Positions 1 through 8,952 of a DNA stretch of 51,982 nt are shown piece after piece; position 1 is the first letter of the stretch, and each line of letters opens with the position of its first letter. Under the pieces are notes generated by a model. It was not told where the DNA came from and searched no databases. It saw only the letters and a program-made list of their open reading frames with translations. Origin of the DNA: Rhizobium sp. Q54 (GTDB lineage Bacteria > Pseudomonadota > Alphaproteobacteria > Rhizobiales > Xanthobacteraceae); NCBI GenBank assembly GCA_945907045.1, contig CAMDSH010000026.1, forward strand, positions 1 through 51,982, given 5' to 3'. The position numbers and the translations under genes are program-made.

Positions 1-249
1 ATCTCGTAATCTTGGTCGGGTTTAGTGGCCAATTTCGGCCTCTGTTATCTTCAAACCGAGTCTCTATCTGCGACGCTCACCCGCGCGGGGAAACGAGTTA
101 TTGCCTGCCAGAGACAGAAAGCACGAATTCGATGAATACCGTTTTCTGAATTCACTGAGACAGATGCGCCGCCAATAGATCGCCGCAATGCGCGCGAAAT
201 CGCGCGCGTTTTCCAGAGACTGGAAAACCTGAGGCGACAAGGGAATGGA
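1..249. other. Intergenic stretch left of the tRNA-Lys element, no gene seen
   Basis: I see no convincing coding region here. Two adjacent inverted repeats are visible: CGCGCG-AAAT-CGCGCG at 191-206, and a 9-bp stem with a 3-nt loop at 208-228 (GTTTTCCAG/CTGGAAAAC). Neither is followed by a T-run on either strand, so I do not call a terminator. Confidence 0.4.
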
Positions 250-295
250 TGGTGGGCGCAGTAGGGATCGAACCTACGACCCGCTGATTAAGAGT
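250..295 (-). repeat. Distal att repeat: 3' fragment of tRNA-Lys
   Basis: This is an exact 46-bp copy of the 3' part of the tRNA-Lys gene at 1773-1848. Identity stops in the anticodon loop, so no complete tRNA can form. It marks the far attachment site of the inserted element. Confidence 0.85.
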
Positions 296-337
296 TGCCG
301 CCACTCCCCGCTAAGCCTTTGTTCCCATTAAAGTCGC

Positions 338-1240
338 GTGTCGCACGATACGGGCGCCTCTGTCGCATTTACGGAGTTTGTCGCACGGTCTTCGCCGGCC
401 TGGAACTGGCATTTTTTTGCTATCCTAATCGCACCAATAGGATTCAGCGCCATGAATTCCGGTCCAAAAAACTATCCGGTATGGATACGTGCCTTGATAG
501 TCGTCACCTTGATCATCTTCGCAATCAACGTAGTGTTTTTCTCAGTGGTAGTGGAAAAACTGATTGTCGCTGGTCAAATAACAAAGAGCGACATCACCTC
601 TTGGATCGGCTCGCTTTTTTCGACATTTATCGGTGCTTATCTTGCATTTCGATTTACAGTTTTGCGCTCCAAGAAAGAGCGTGTGGATAAGGAGGTCACA
701 GCGGGCAACCTGGCGCTCTCAACACTGGTTGAAATTTGGGACCGCCAAACGCAGTTTCAGCGCGACATTTTGGAGCAATATAGGGGGCGAGCTGATGCGT
801 GGATAAACACGGCAATTGGGACTCCGCTCGACAGCATGACAATTAGTCTAAACAGAAACGATCTTGCTTTCGTCTTACAGACGAATCCAACCGTGTGGCA
901 GAGCGTCGTAATGGAAGAAAGGCGCTACTTGCTTGTCAGCAAGTTCATTGATCAACGAGAAACACTGGTTCTCGATCAGGCGTGGCCTAGAATAACTGCT
1001 GCGGGTATCGGCATGGGCACACAAATTCTCGAACCACAAATGGAAGCGATCCTCGGCCCCGCAATTGTAAAGCGACTTAGAACGCTCACGACAGCTATTT
1101 TTACCCAAATCGACGAAAACATAACCACGTCGCTAAGAGCGTTCGAGGATTTGCGCGCCGTGCTTCTTAAGATTTACCCCAATCAAAAATTTATCAATCT
1201 GCAAGTGAGTCCGCCAAACGCTCCGGCGCCTAACAACTAA
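338..1240 (+). CDS. Hypothetical membrane protein, cargo of the tRNA-Lys element
   Basis: A 300-residue product that I do not recognise. The N-terminal third is hydrophobic: a weak segment around residues 24-38, a strong membrane helix around 49-70 (ALIVVTLIIFAINVVFF), and another at about 88-105 (SWIGSLFSTFIGAYLAFRFTV). A basic, helical soluble region of about 190 residues follows, with no catalytic motif that I can name, and the C-terminus is Pro/Asn-rich. The GTG start at 338 overlaps a putative integrase arm site and has no clear ribosome binding site. The ATG at 452 (MNSGPKN) may be the true start. Its GC content is visibly lower than that of the neighbouring host genes, which fits acquired DNA. 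A two-helix anchor with a cytoplasmic domain would suit a defence or toxin-like cargo, but nothing in the sequence proves that. Confidence 0.65.
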   Translation: MSHDTGASVAFTEFVARSSPAWNWHFFAILIAPIGFSAMNSGPKNYPVWIRALIVVTLIIFAINVVFFSVVVEKLIVAGQITKSDITSWIGSLFSTFIGAYLAFRFTVLRSKKERVDKEVTAGNLALSTLVEIWDRQTQFQRDILEQYRGRADAWINTAIGTPLDSMTISLNRNDLAFVLQTNPTVWQSVVMEERRYLLVSKFIDQRETLVLDQAWPRITAAGIGMGTQILEPQMEAILGPAIVKRLRTLTTAIFTQIDENITTSLRAFEDLRAVLLKIYPNQKFINLQVSPPNAPAPNN

Positions 1241-1382
1241 AAGATGCCGGCGACTTCGGACTGTGAAGGGCCTCGACATTTCCTCTCGACTCAGAGAAAT
1301 GTGGGAAACTCAATTTTCCACAAACTCGGCGCGCCTGCGCGGTACTTCTTTTCGTAGCTGAGGCGCCAAATGGAGCAGCGAT

Positions 1383-1580
1383 ATGTCTGAGGACGATAGC
1401 TTTGCTGCATGGCCAGTGATCGCGTTTGGGATCGGAAAAGATCCCAACGACGCCGCAAAAGTTGCTCTGCTCGCTGAGACGGTTCACGGAATGGTCGGAC
1501 TTGAATTCGACCGTGAACAGGCGGCCGCGCTCGCGCGCGATCTTTTTGGAGCCACTTCAACACTCGCTGGAAAGCAGTGA
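1383..1580 (+). CDS. Small hypothetical protein of the tRNA-Lys element
   Basis: A 65-residue acidic protein with no signal peptide or membrane segment. GGAG at 1372-1375 lies 7 nt before the ATG, a good ribosome binding site that supports real expression. Residues 20-60 look helical and alanine-rich (EQAAALARDLFG). It lies 140 nt downstream of the membrane-protein gene on the same strand, inside the att-flanked element. I do not recognise a family. Confidence 0.5.
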   Translation: MSEDDSFAAWPVIAFGIGKDPNDAAKVALLAETVHGMVGLEFDREQAAALARDLFGATSTLAGKQ

Positions 1581-1706
1581 TCATTTTGCACCTCCATTGG
1601 TGCAAAACGTATCACCAGCACATCTCCGTCAATCCGTACCCCTCCGAGCAGCTATTCGCCGCATAGCGGCTCACGAAGCCGCCGTGCGCACGAATATCGA
1701 ATGCGA

Positions 1707-1726
1707 TGTCGCACGGATGTCGCACG
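1707..1726 (+). repeat. Tandem TGTCGCACG repeats, putative integrase arm sites
   Basis: TGTCGCACG occurs at 1707-1715 and again at 1718-1726, with an 11-bp period of about one helical turn. The same word lies at 339-347 and 379-387 near the other end of the element. Direct repeats inside both att ends are typical arm-binding sites of tyrosine integrases. The assignment is inferred. Confidence 0.5.
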
Positions 1727-1772
1727 TTCCCCGATCGTTCCGGAGATATCGCAGCTAAGTTGTTGATTGTGT

Positions 1773-1848
<76 letters not shown>

Positions 1849-2041
1849 GGATCGCCGCTGCGGGAGATCCCCCGCTCAGCGCGGCTCGTTTAGCAAAGGG
1901 TGGCCGAAGTGTCCAGCGACGGGCTGCGTAAATACCCGCCGCGCAACGAAAAAGCCACCGGGCGAACCCGGCGGCTCTCTTGTCGCGATGGCTGTCGTCG
2001 GGGAGGTTCAACCGGCAGCCGCCGCGGCTGATGCTTTCTCG

Positions 2042-2551
2042 TTATTGCGGCCGCGGGCCGTTCTGACCAGGGCCGCGCATTCCGCCGTGATGGCGGCCAT
2101 GCTCATGCCCGAACTGGCGTCCGCCGATACGGGCGAGCACCGTGAATCGGTTCTTCTGCGCCTCATCGAGGCTCTGGTAGAGCGGCGCAGACGCGTCGGC
2201 GAGCTTCTTGAGACCGGCGGCGGCTTGCGTCATTCCGTCGGCGCGGGCGCGCAGACGCTCGATCGGATCGTTCGCGCGCGGCGCGCTGGCGCGGGCGGCG
2301 AAGCGGTCCGAACGCTGCTTGGCGAGATCGCGAACGGCGGCTTCCACCGCCGGCCAATGCTTTTCCTGCTCGGCGGTAAGCTTCAATCCCGCCTTAAGCG
2401 CCGCGATGCGAGCGTCGGTGAAGGCGCTCATATCTTCGGCGGTCGGACGCCAACGCTGACCATCCGGGCCGGCATTGCGCTGTTGTGCATAGACAAGCGA
2501 AGAGCCGGCAATCGCGAGCGCAGCGGCTCCGGCGATAACTGATTTCCACAT
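2042..2551 (-). CDS. Periplasmic LTXXQ (Spy/CpxP-like) protein, copy 1
   Basis: A 169-residue exported protein. The start at 2551 is set by AAGGAGA 7 nt upstream. A signal peptide (MWKSVIAGAAALAIAGSS, cleavage near VYA-QQ) is followed by a helical, Arg/Ala-rich domain. The LTXXQ family signature appears as LTAEQEKHWPAVEAAVRDLA at about residues 58-77. The C-terminus is rich in His and Gly (GHEHGRHHGGMRG), which suggests metal contact. LTXXQ proteins include the Spy chaperone and the CpxP stress modulator. It is the first of three tandem paralogues on this strand, but the only one with the His-rich tail. A specific chaperone or metal role is inferred only from the family. Confidence 0.85.
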   Translation of the reverse strand: MWKSVIAGAAALAIAGSSLVYAQQRNAGPDGQRWRPTAEDMSAFTDARIAALKAGLKLTAEQEKHWPAVEAAVRDLAKQRSDRFAARASAPRANDPIERLRARADGMTQAAAGLKKLADASAPLYQSLDEAQKNRFTVLARIGGRQFGHEHGRHHGGMRGPGQNGPRPQ

Positions 2552-2705
2552 GGGTGTCTCCTTGAGAGCGTTTCGTTGCTCCCATAAAAGATCACGCCGG
2601 ATTTTTCGCAAGTTAAAGTTTGGTCAGATTAATTCGCTGCAATCTTGATGTACGGACGTTCACGCAAGTGAAGCCGAACCGCAAGAAATGTGCGCTGCAG
2701 CGCGC

Positions 2706-2720
2706 TTAAATTTCAGTTAA
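2706..2720. promoter_or_regulatory. TTAA-N7-TTAA site (CtrA-box form)
   Basis: TTAA-ATTTCAG-TTAA overlaps the stop region of the second LTXXQ gene and lies about 155 bp upstream of the first. It has the spacing of a CtrA site but lacks the following C, and its position is less promoter-like than the three similar sites elsewhere in the window. Confidence 0.3.
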
Positions 2721-3141
2721 GCGCCGACACCATGCTGGCGAGACCGACTTCATGCGCCATCCGCATCGCATCGAGTTTCTGGCCGTCGTCGAGGCTGCGG
2801 ACCAGCGGCTGCGCGGCAGCCGTCAAACGCTCGACCGCGGCGGTGGTCAGCGCGATGGCAAGGACATTGCGGTTCATGCGCTGCGGCGCGCCGCTGGCGG
2901 CGGCGTAGGATGCCTGCTGCCGGGCGATGTCGCGCAACGCCGCGTCGATCGCCGGCCAGAACTGCTGCTGCGCCGGCGTCAAATTCAACTTGGCTTTGAA
3001 GTAAGCGATGTGCGCGTTGGTGAGCATCACGCCGGACTGCGCGCCCGGACGAAGGCGCTCACCCATGTCTTGCGCGGAGACTGAGAGGGAAGAGAGGGAA
3101 AGCGTGAGTGCAACAAGGCCTGCGAACGCGGCTTTCAACAT
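2713..3141 (-). CDS. Periplasmic LTXXQ (Spy/CpxP-like) protein, copy 2
   Basis: A 142-residue protein with a clear signal peptide (MLKAAFAGLVALTLSLSSLS, cleavage near VSA-QD). The start at 3141 is supported by GAAAGGAT just upstream. The LTXXQ segment reads KLNLTPAQQQFWPAIDAALR. A second shared block (IALTTAAVERLTAAAQPLVRS, then LDDGQK) closely matches copy 3, so copies 2 and 3 are nearer to each other than to copy 1. A periplasmic helical chaperone-like role is inferred from the family. Confidence 0.82.
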   Translation of the reverse strand: MLKAAFAGLVALTLSLSSLSVSAQDMGERLRPGAQSGVMLTNAHIAYFKAKLNLTPAQQQFWPAIDAALRDIARQQASYAAASGAPQRMNRNVLAIALTTAAVERLTAAAQPLVRSLDDGQKLDAMRMAHEVGLASMVSALN

Positions 3142-3319
3142 GCAAATCCTTTCGAGCCCCCGCCGTCCCATCAGCGGAAACCAGAAGAAGCACGTTGGCG
3201 CGGCGCTGTCGGTTAATGCACAGCAGCTTAGACAAATTAGGGATAATGCGGCGAGGCGGCGTTAATGGATAACGCGCCGCGCGGCCTGGGCGAGCGGCGC
3301 GGATTCCAGCGGGCTTTGT

Positions 3320-3742
3320 TTAGTTAAGCGCCGCCACCAAGGGGCCAAGCCCCATCTCCTGCGCCAGCAGCAGCGCGGCGTGGCGCTGTTCGTCATCGAG
3401 ACTGCGGACCAGAGGCACCGCGGCCGCCGCAATCCGCTGAACGGCGCCGGAGGTGAGCGCGATCGCCACCACGCGGCGGCTGATCCGCCGGAACAGTCCG
3501 TCCGATTCCGTCTGCGCCTGTTCGCGCGCGATGGACAGCAATGCCGCTTCCAGCGGAGCCCAGTATGTCTGTTGCGAGGGCGTGAGCCGCAGAACATTCT
3601 TGATGCGGCCGATATTCACTTCGGTGAGCTTGTCGCCTTGCGCCTGAAAACGCGGTTCCGATGCGCGTGCGGTTCCCGTGGAACCCGGCAAAAATCCGAT
3701 CGCCGCGAGCGCGAGGGCGCTCGCGAATACTGTCCTCAACAT
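3320..3742 (-). CDS. Periplasmic LTXXQ (Spy/CpxP-like) protein, copy 3
   Basis: A 140-residue protein with a signal peptide (MLRTVFASALALAAIGFLPG, cleavage near ARA-SE). GGAGAG lies about 8 nt upstream of the ATG. The family segment reads LRLTPSQQTYWAPLEAALLS, followed by the block shared with copy 2 (IALTSGAVQRIAAAAVPLVR, then SLDDEQ). The three genes share orientation and are separated by 160-180 nt, so each may have its own promoter. The array suggests local duplication followed by divergence. Confidence 0.82.
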   Translation of the reverse strand: MLRTVFASALALAAIGFLPGSTGTARASEPRFQAQGDKLTEVNIGRIKNVLRLTPSQQTYWAPLEAALLSIAREQAQTESDGLFRRISRRVVAIALTSGAVQRIAAAAVPLVRSLDDEQRHAALLLAQEMGLGPLVAALN

Positions 3743-3890
3743 TCACACTCTCCGCTGATCCAGGTGATAGTGCGCCTGCTAAAGGGGAACCTAGCCCTGA
3801 GCAAGATTTAATTGCGGACGAAATGTGATTTTCGCAGCAAGCATGGAACTTTGCGGAACGATTCCGCTATTCGTTGCGCGCGCTGAAAGA

Positions 3891-3932
3891 TAACAAAAAA
3901 GAAAATGCCGCGCCCTTTCGGGACGCGGCATT
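3891..3932 (-). terminator. Rho-independent terminator of leuA
   Basis: On the minus strand a GC-rich stem based on ATGCCGCG/CGCGGCAT (3904-3932) is followed by a T-rich tract with a run of six Ts. It lies 27 nt after the leuA stop codon. Confidence 0.9.
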
Positions 3933-3958
3933 TGGTTTCGTTGCGATGGAACTCTCGT

Positions 3959-5539
<1,581 letters not shown>

Positions 5540-5602
5540 GGGACTGATCCTTTTTCGGTTGCGCCACTCTCGGCGCTCGTGGGGTTCTCGATCTCCGCTC
5601 GA

Positions 5603-5645
5603 CCCCTGAGTGCCCAGGCACAAATGCCCAGACGGCCCTCAGGGG
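5603..5645 (-). promoter_or_regulatory. leuA leader hairpin (candidate attenuator structure)
   Basis: On the minus strand CCCCTGAG (5638-5645) can pair with CTCAGGGG (5603-5610), and the stem includes the stop codon of the leader peptide. A smaller hairpin, GGCA-CAAA-TGCC in plus-strand reading at 5617-5628, sits in the loop. No T-run follows, so if this is a control device it may act on translation or through an alternative structure rather than a simple intrinsic terminator. Confidence 0.45.
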
Positions 5646-5743
5646 CGGGTAAGGATCAGGAGCGAGCCCAGAATGAGGGCGGCAGCGGGAATCGGCCGTC
5701 CGGCCGCCCGTTCGATCGCGCAAGATTTATGCAGCGTCGACAT
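5639..5743 (-). CDS. leuA leader peptide (Leu/Ile-rich, 34 aa)
   Basis: A short ORF begins MSTLHKSC and ends AALILGSLLILTRP before a TGA. It places five Leu and two Ile codons within eleven codons near its 3' end. GAGGG and GAAGG lie just upstream of the ATG. It precedes leuA by about 100 nt and its stop codon lies inside the CCCCTGAG/CTCAGGGG stem. Leucine-codon-rich leaders before leuA are the hallmark of ribosome-mediated attenuation. I infer that function from composition and position. Confidence 0.6.
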   Translation of the reverse strand: MSTLHKSCAIERAAGRPIPAAALILGSLLILTRP

Positions 5744-5788
5744 GCCTTCGAAACCCTCGTCGTCAGCGCCTAAGGTCGCGCAATTCGA

Positions 5789-5803
5789 TTAATCGCGCCT
5801 TAA
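5789..5803. promoter_or_regulatory. TTAA-N7-TTAA(C) site (CtrA-box form) upstream of leuA leader
   Basis: TTAA-TCGCGCC-TTAAC matches the CtrA consensus exactly. It lies 46 bp upstream of the leader-peptide ATG, where the leuA promoter is expected. It is not in an annotated coding region. Confidence 0.5.
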
Positions 5804-5888
5804 CCGCAGAACCAGCGGGAGACGTTCTAGCGGAAGTGCGGGTGGGGCTGCAAGTAGGAATGAAAATAGGACAGCAATGGTGGCGCAA

Positions 5889-6143
5889 TTAGTTGCCGAC
5901 GGCCTCGCGGGCTTCCGCGCCGTTGAGCAGCTCGCGGCCCTTGGGCGTGAGCGTCACTCTCGACTGGCTGCGGGTCTTGCCGGTGTTTTCGATCTGCACC
6001 AGCCCGGCAAGGACGGCGTCCTCCCAGATGGTGAGGCGGGGACAGGACGTGCGCCAGGCGTCCATCGCATCGGAATAAGTGCGCGGGGCCCCGGAAACCC
6101 AGGCGAGAAACTGGAAGGTGAGCGCTTTGGTGGCTTGCTGCAT
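5889..6143 (-). CDS. Conserved hypothetical protein, winged-helix-like
   Basis: An 84-residue soluble protein. GAGGAAG 7 nt upstream of the ATG at 6143 supports the start. The C-terminal part (SRVTLTPKGRELLNG) resembles the wing of a winged-helix regulator, where LTxKGREL is common, and the middle (TIWEDAVLAGLVQIE) could be the recognition-helix region. The protein is too short for a full MarR or PadR fold with a dimerisation domain. It stands alone between the Nudix-like gene and the leuA leader. The DNA-binding idea is inferred; I do not recognise the family. Confidence 0.6.
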   Translation of the reverse strand: MQQATKALTFQFLAWVSGAPRTYSDAMDAWRTSCPRLTIWEDAVLAGLVQIENTGKTRSQSRVTLTPKGRELLNGAEAREAVGN

Positions 6144-6200
6144 CGTGCTTCCTCATTCGCTGGCACACGACGATTCACGCACAGTATTAGCACAAAATTT

Positions 6201-6896
6201 TCAGCGGTAAATATCGCCGAGAAAACCGGTAACGAAATCCGGCATCGCCGCGTCGAAATCGGCGGCCCCGCGCACGATGCGGATATCGGCCAGCTCCGGC
6301 TGCTTCTCGCGCGCGAGATGGCCAAGAATACGCTCGCGCAAATGCACGGCGGTATCCGTCGCGCGCAGCACCTTGATATGCGCGATCAGCAGGCCAATGG
6401 TGACCGTCGTCCATCCCGGCTCGGCCTGAAACTCATTGGCGTCGAGCCCGGTTTCTTCTTTCAATTCGCGCCGCACGTTCAAATTCAGATCGACTTTTCC
6501 TGCCACGATGTCGCTGGGGTCGGGCGTGCCACAGGGAAAATAGACACGGCCGGCGTTGATGGTATGCGCGCCCATCACGCCCAATAAACACGCGCCGTCG
6601 GATGCCATCACCGCCGCCGCGCCGAAACAATCGTTCACGCCGGCGGCAGGGCGGCCCCAGTCGCGCCATGCCGCAAAGCTGGCAAAATCGGTTTCCAGAT
6701 AACTGCCGCGAAACACGCCGCCTTCGCTCGCCTGCTCATGCAGCAGCAGCACACGACCGTTCCACAGCGCGGGCTTCTCGCGTTTCAGCGCGGCGAAATG
6801 CGCGTCGATCCCGGCGCGGCGCGCATCCGCGAAAGCCCAAGGCTTTGGCGAGAAGTTCAACTCCAGCCGGTCAAAGTGGGCAATGGAGGCCGTCAT
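6201..6896 (-). CDS. NUDIX-like hydrolase
   Basis: A 231-residue cytoplasmic protein. Residues about 140-160 carry RRELKEETGL, the core of the Nudix box (REUxEExGU), preceded by VYFPCGTPDPSD, the glycine/proline loop typical before the box. The upstream G-x5-E part of the signature is missing (D and V occupy the expected positions), so the box is degenerate. The metal-binding REXXEE core is kept, so hydrolysis of a nucleoside-diphosphate-linked substrate remains plausible. The substrate is unknown. A strong terminator at 6910-6942 separates it from the ABC transporter genes upstream, so it is probably a separate transcription unit. Confidence 0.65.
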   Translation of the reverse strand: MTASIAHFDRLELNFSPKPWAFADARRAGIDAHFAALKREKPALWNGRVLLLHEQASEGGVFRGSYLETDFASFAAWRDWGRPAAGVNDCFGAAAVMASDGACLLGVMGAHTINAGRVYFPCGTPDPSDIVAGKVDLNLNVRRELKEETGLDANEFQAEPGWTTVTIGLLIAHIKVLRATDTAVHLRERILGHLAREKQPELADIRIVRGAADFDAAMPDFVTGFLGDIYR

Positions 6897-6909
6897 GCCG
6901 CTGTCCGTG

Positions 6910-6942
6910 AAAAGAAAACGCGGCGGGGAATTTCCCGCCGCG
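6910..6942 (-). terminator. Rho-independent terminator after the ABC substrate-binding gene
   Basis: On the minus strand the stem CGCGGCGGG/CCCGCCGCG (6919-6942) is followed by TTTTCTTTT. It ends the transporter operon and precedes the Nudix-like gene. Confidence 0.88.
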
Positions 6943-6971
6943 CTTGATATAAACCAAAAGAGACCGGCGTT

Positions 6972-8000
6972 TTACTGCTTCATGCCCATCTTCTGGTTCG
7001 CCTGTTCGACGAACTTGTTGGTGTAGGTCTTCGACAGGTCGATCTTGGCGTTCTTTACCTCGGGCGAGGACTGGCTGAACACGTCGAGCACGGCCTGCGC
7101 GCCCTTCGGGTCCATCCGCCCGGTGGTGGAATACATCGGGATCGTATTCTTGAGCGCGGCGAGATACCCCGCCTTGTCGGGACCGACAAGGTTTTCCGGC
7201 ATCTTCGCCATGATCTCTTCCGGCGTATGCGAGTGGATCCACTTGAGCGTGGCGACGATGGCGTTGGTGAGCGCCTGCGTCTCCTTCGGGTGCTTGGCTA
7301 TCCAGTCGCTCTTGGTGTAGAGCGCGCCGCCCGGATATTCGCCGCCGAACACCGCCAGCGTATCTTTCTGCGTGCGGGTGTCGGTGAGGATCTTCAGGTC
7401 CTTGTTGCGGCCCTGCAGCACGGTAACGGACGGATCGAGCATGATCGCGGCCTCGATGGTGCCCTGCTCCATTGCAGCCACGGAAGTCGCGCCGAGGCCG
7501 ACGCCGATGACGCCGACACCGTTGGGATCGACGCCGTTCTTGCTCAGGATATATTTCAGGAAGAAGTCGGTGGATGAGCCGGGCGCGCTGACGCCGATCT
7601 TCTTGCCGGCCAGATCCTTGATCGACTTGATCGTGTCGGAGTGCTTTGGCGAAACCACCAGCGCGAAGCCGGGATAGCGGTCATAGACCACGAAGGCTTC
7701 CAGCGCCTGGTTCTTGGCGGCTAGATTGACGCAGTGGTCGAAATAACCGGAGACCACGTCGGCGCTGCCGCCGATCACCGCGGTGAGCGATTGCGAGCCG
7801 CCCTTGAAGTCCACCAGTTCGACTTCGACGCCGGCCTTTTTGTATTCGCCGAGAGATTCCGCCAGCATCGTCGGCAGGTAGCACAGGCAAGCCGCGCCGC
7901 CGACGGCGATGGTGACCTTGGATTGCGCGAGCGCGAGGCCCGACGACAGCACGAGTGCCGCCAGCGTCGTGACAATGCGCCGCATGAATTGTGCAGCCAT
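6972..8000 (-). CDS. ABC transporter substrate-binding protein, NitT/TauT type
   Basis: A 342-residue periplasmic binding protein. The signal peptide (MRRIVTTLAALVLSSGLALA) begins near residue 6, and GGGAGGAA lies just upstream of the ATG at 8000. The body matches the SsuA/THI5-like fold: YLPTMLAESLGEYKKAGVEV, then VDFKGGSQSLTAVIGGSADV, the classical first-lobe pattern of sulfonate, taurine, nitrate and pyrimidine-precursor binders. The ligand cannot be read from sequence. It is the last gene of a minus-strand operon (ATPase, PEBP-family protein, permease, binding protein) and is followed by a terminator. Confidence 0.9.
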   Translation of the reverse strand: MAAQFMRRIVTTLAALVLSSGLALAQSKVTIAVGGAACLCYLPTMLAESLGEYKKAGVEVELVDFKGGSQSLTAVIGGSADVVSGYFDHCVNLAAKNQALEAFVVYDRYPGFALVVSPKHSDTIKSIKDLAGKKIGVSAPGSSTDFFLKYILSKNGVDPNGVGVIGVGLGATSVAAMEQGTIEAAIMLDPSVTVLQGRNKDLKILTDTRTQKDTLAVFGGEYPGGALYTKSDWIAKHPKETQALTNAIVATLKWIHSHTPEEIMAKMPENLVGPDKAGYLAALKNTIPMYSTTGRMDPKGAQAVLDVFSQSSPEVKNAKIDLSKTYTNKFVEQANQKMGMKQ

Positions 8001-8076
8001 GATTTCCTCCCTTTGTGTTGCTTGGCCGTTCGCCCGGCCATTTGCCGCAGACGATAGTGCAGAGCGGCCGTTGTGA

Positions 8077-8865
8077 CTAGGCCCGCGTTTCAGCCGCTTC
8101 CGGGCGCCAGACCAGCAGGCGCTTCTCGATCGCCGACACCAGCAAGTCGATCACGATGACGAAGGCTGCAAGCACGAACATCCCTGCGAAAACACCGGCG
8201 ACGTCGAATACGCCTTCGGCCTGCTGAATGATGTAGCCAAGACCGGCGGCGGAACCCAGATATTCGCCCACCACCGCGCCCACCACCGCGAAGCCCACCG
8301 AGGTGTGCAGCGAGGAGAACATCCACGACAGCGCCGAGGGCCAATAGACGTGGCGCATCAATTGCCGCTCGCTCATGCCGAGCATGCGCGCATTCGCCAG
8401 CACCGTTGGGCTGACTTCCTTTACGCCCTGATAGACGTTGAAGAACACGATGAAGAAAACCAGCGTGACGCCGAGCGCGACCTTCGACCAGATGCCAAGG
8501 CCCAGCCAGAGCGTGAAGATCGGCGCCAGCACCACGCGCGGCAGCGCGTTGACCATTTTCACGTAAGGGTCGAACACCGCGGCAACGACCGGCTTGCGCG
8601 CGAACCAGAATCCGATGAGCACGCCGCCGACGGAACCGATGACGAAGGCGAGCACCGCCTCGATCAGCGTCACCCACAGATGCCGCCAGATCGTTCCTTC
8701 GTAGAACCATTTGACGATGCGGCCTGCCACATCCACCGGATTGGAAAAGAAAAACGGCGGCAGCACCATCACGCCGAAAATCGGAAATGTCGTGAGCACG
8801 TACCACAGCCCGACCGCCACAACGGCGACGAGCGCCTGCAAGACGAGGAGCTTGATCTTCGACAC
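8077..8865 (-). CDS. ABC transporter permease, SsuC/TauC-like
   Basis: A 262-residue inner-membrane protein with about six hydrophobic segments. The binding-protein-dependent transport signature (EAA loop) is visible around residues 155-180 (GVKEVSPTVLANARMLGMSE), which docks on the ATPase. Its length is typical of the family. Together with the binding protein downstream and the ATPase upstream it forms a complete importer. The gap before the ATPase gene is occupied by a PEBP-family gene and a palindromic repeat. Confidence 0.92.
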   Translation of the reverse strand: MSKIKLLVLQALVAVVAVGLWYVLTTFPIFGVMVLPPFFFSNPVDVAGRIVKWFYEGTIWRHLWVTLIEAVLAFVIGSVGGVLIGFWFARKPVVAAVFDPYVKMVNALPRVVLAPIFTLWLGLGIWSKVALGVTLVFFIVFFNVYQGVKEVSPTVLANARMLGMSERQLMRHVYWPSALSWMFSSLHTSVGFAVVGAVVGEYLGSAAGLGYIIQQAEGVFDVAGVFAGMFVLAAFVIVIDLLVSAIEKRLLVWRPEAAETRA

Positions 8866-8896
8866 CTAAAACGTCTCCTCGTTGCATCAAAAAACT

Positions 8897-8938
8897 CCAG
8901 AGCACGATCCAATTCCGCCGGAATGGATCATGCTCTGG
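8897..8938. repeat. Palindromic intergenic repeat
   Basis: CCAGAGCACGATCC and GGATCATGCTCTGG form the ends of a 42-bp nearly perfect inverted repeat between the PEBP-family gene and the permease gene. It resembles short palindromic repeats that I recall as common in Rhizobiales genomes. Being inside the operon, its transcript would form a stem-loop that could adjust relative expression. Confidence 0.6.
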
Positions 8939-8952
8939 ATATCAAAGATCAA

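Noticed and set aside
191..228. Two hairpins as a terminator
   Set aside because: Neither strand has a T-run after the stems and no gene ends next to them.
250..295. A second tRNA-Lys gene
   Set aside because: Only the 3' half is present; identity ends in the anticodon loop, so no acceptor 5' strand or D arm exists. It is an attachment-site copy.
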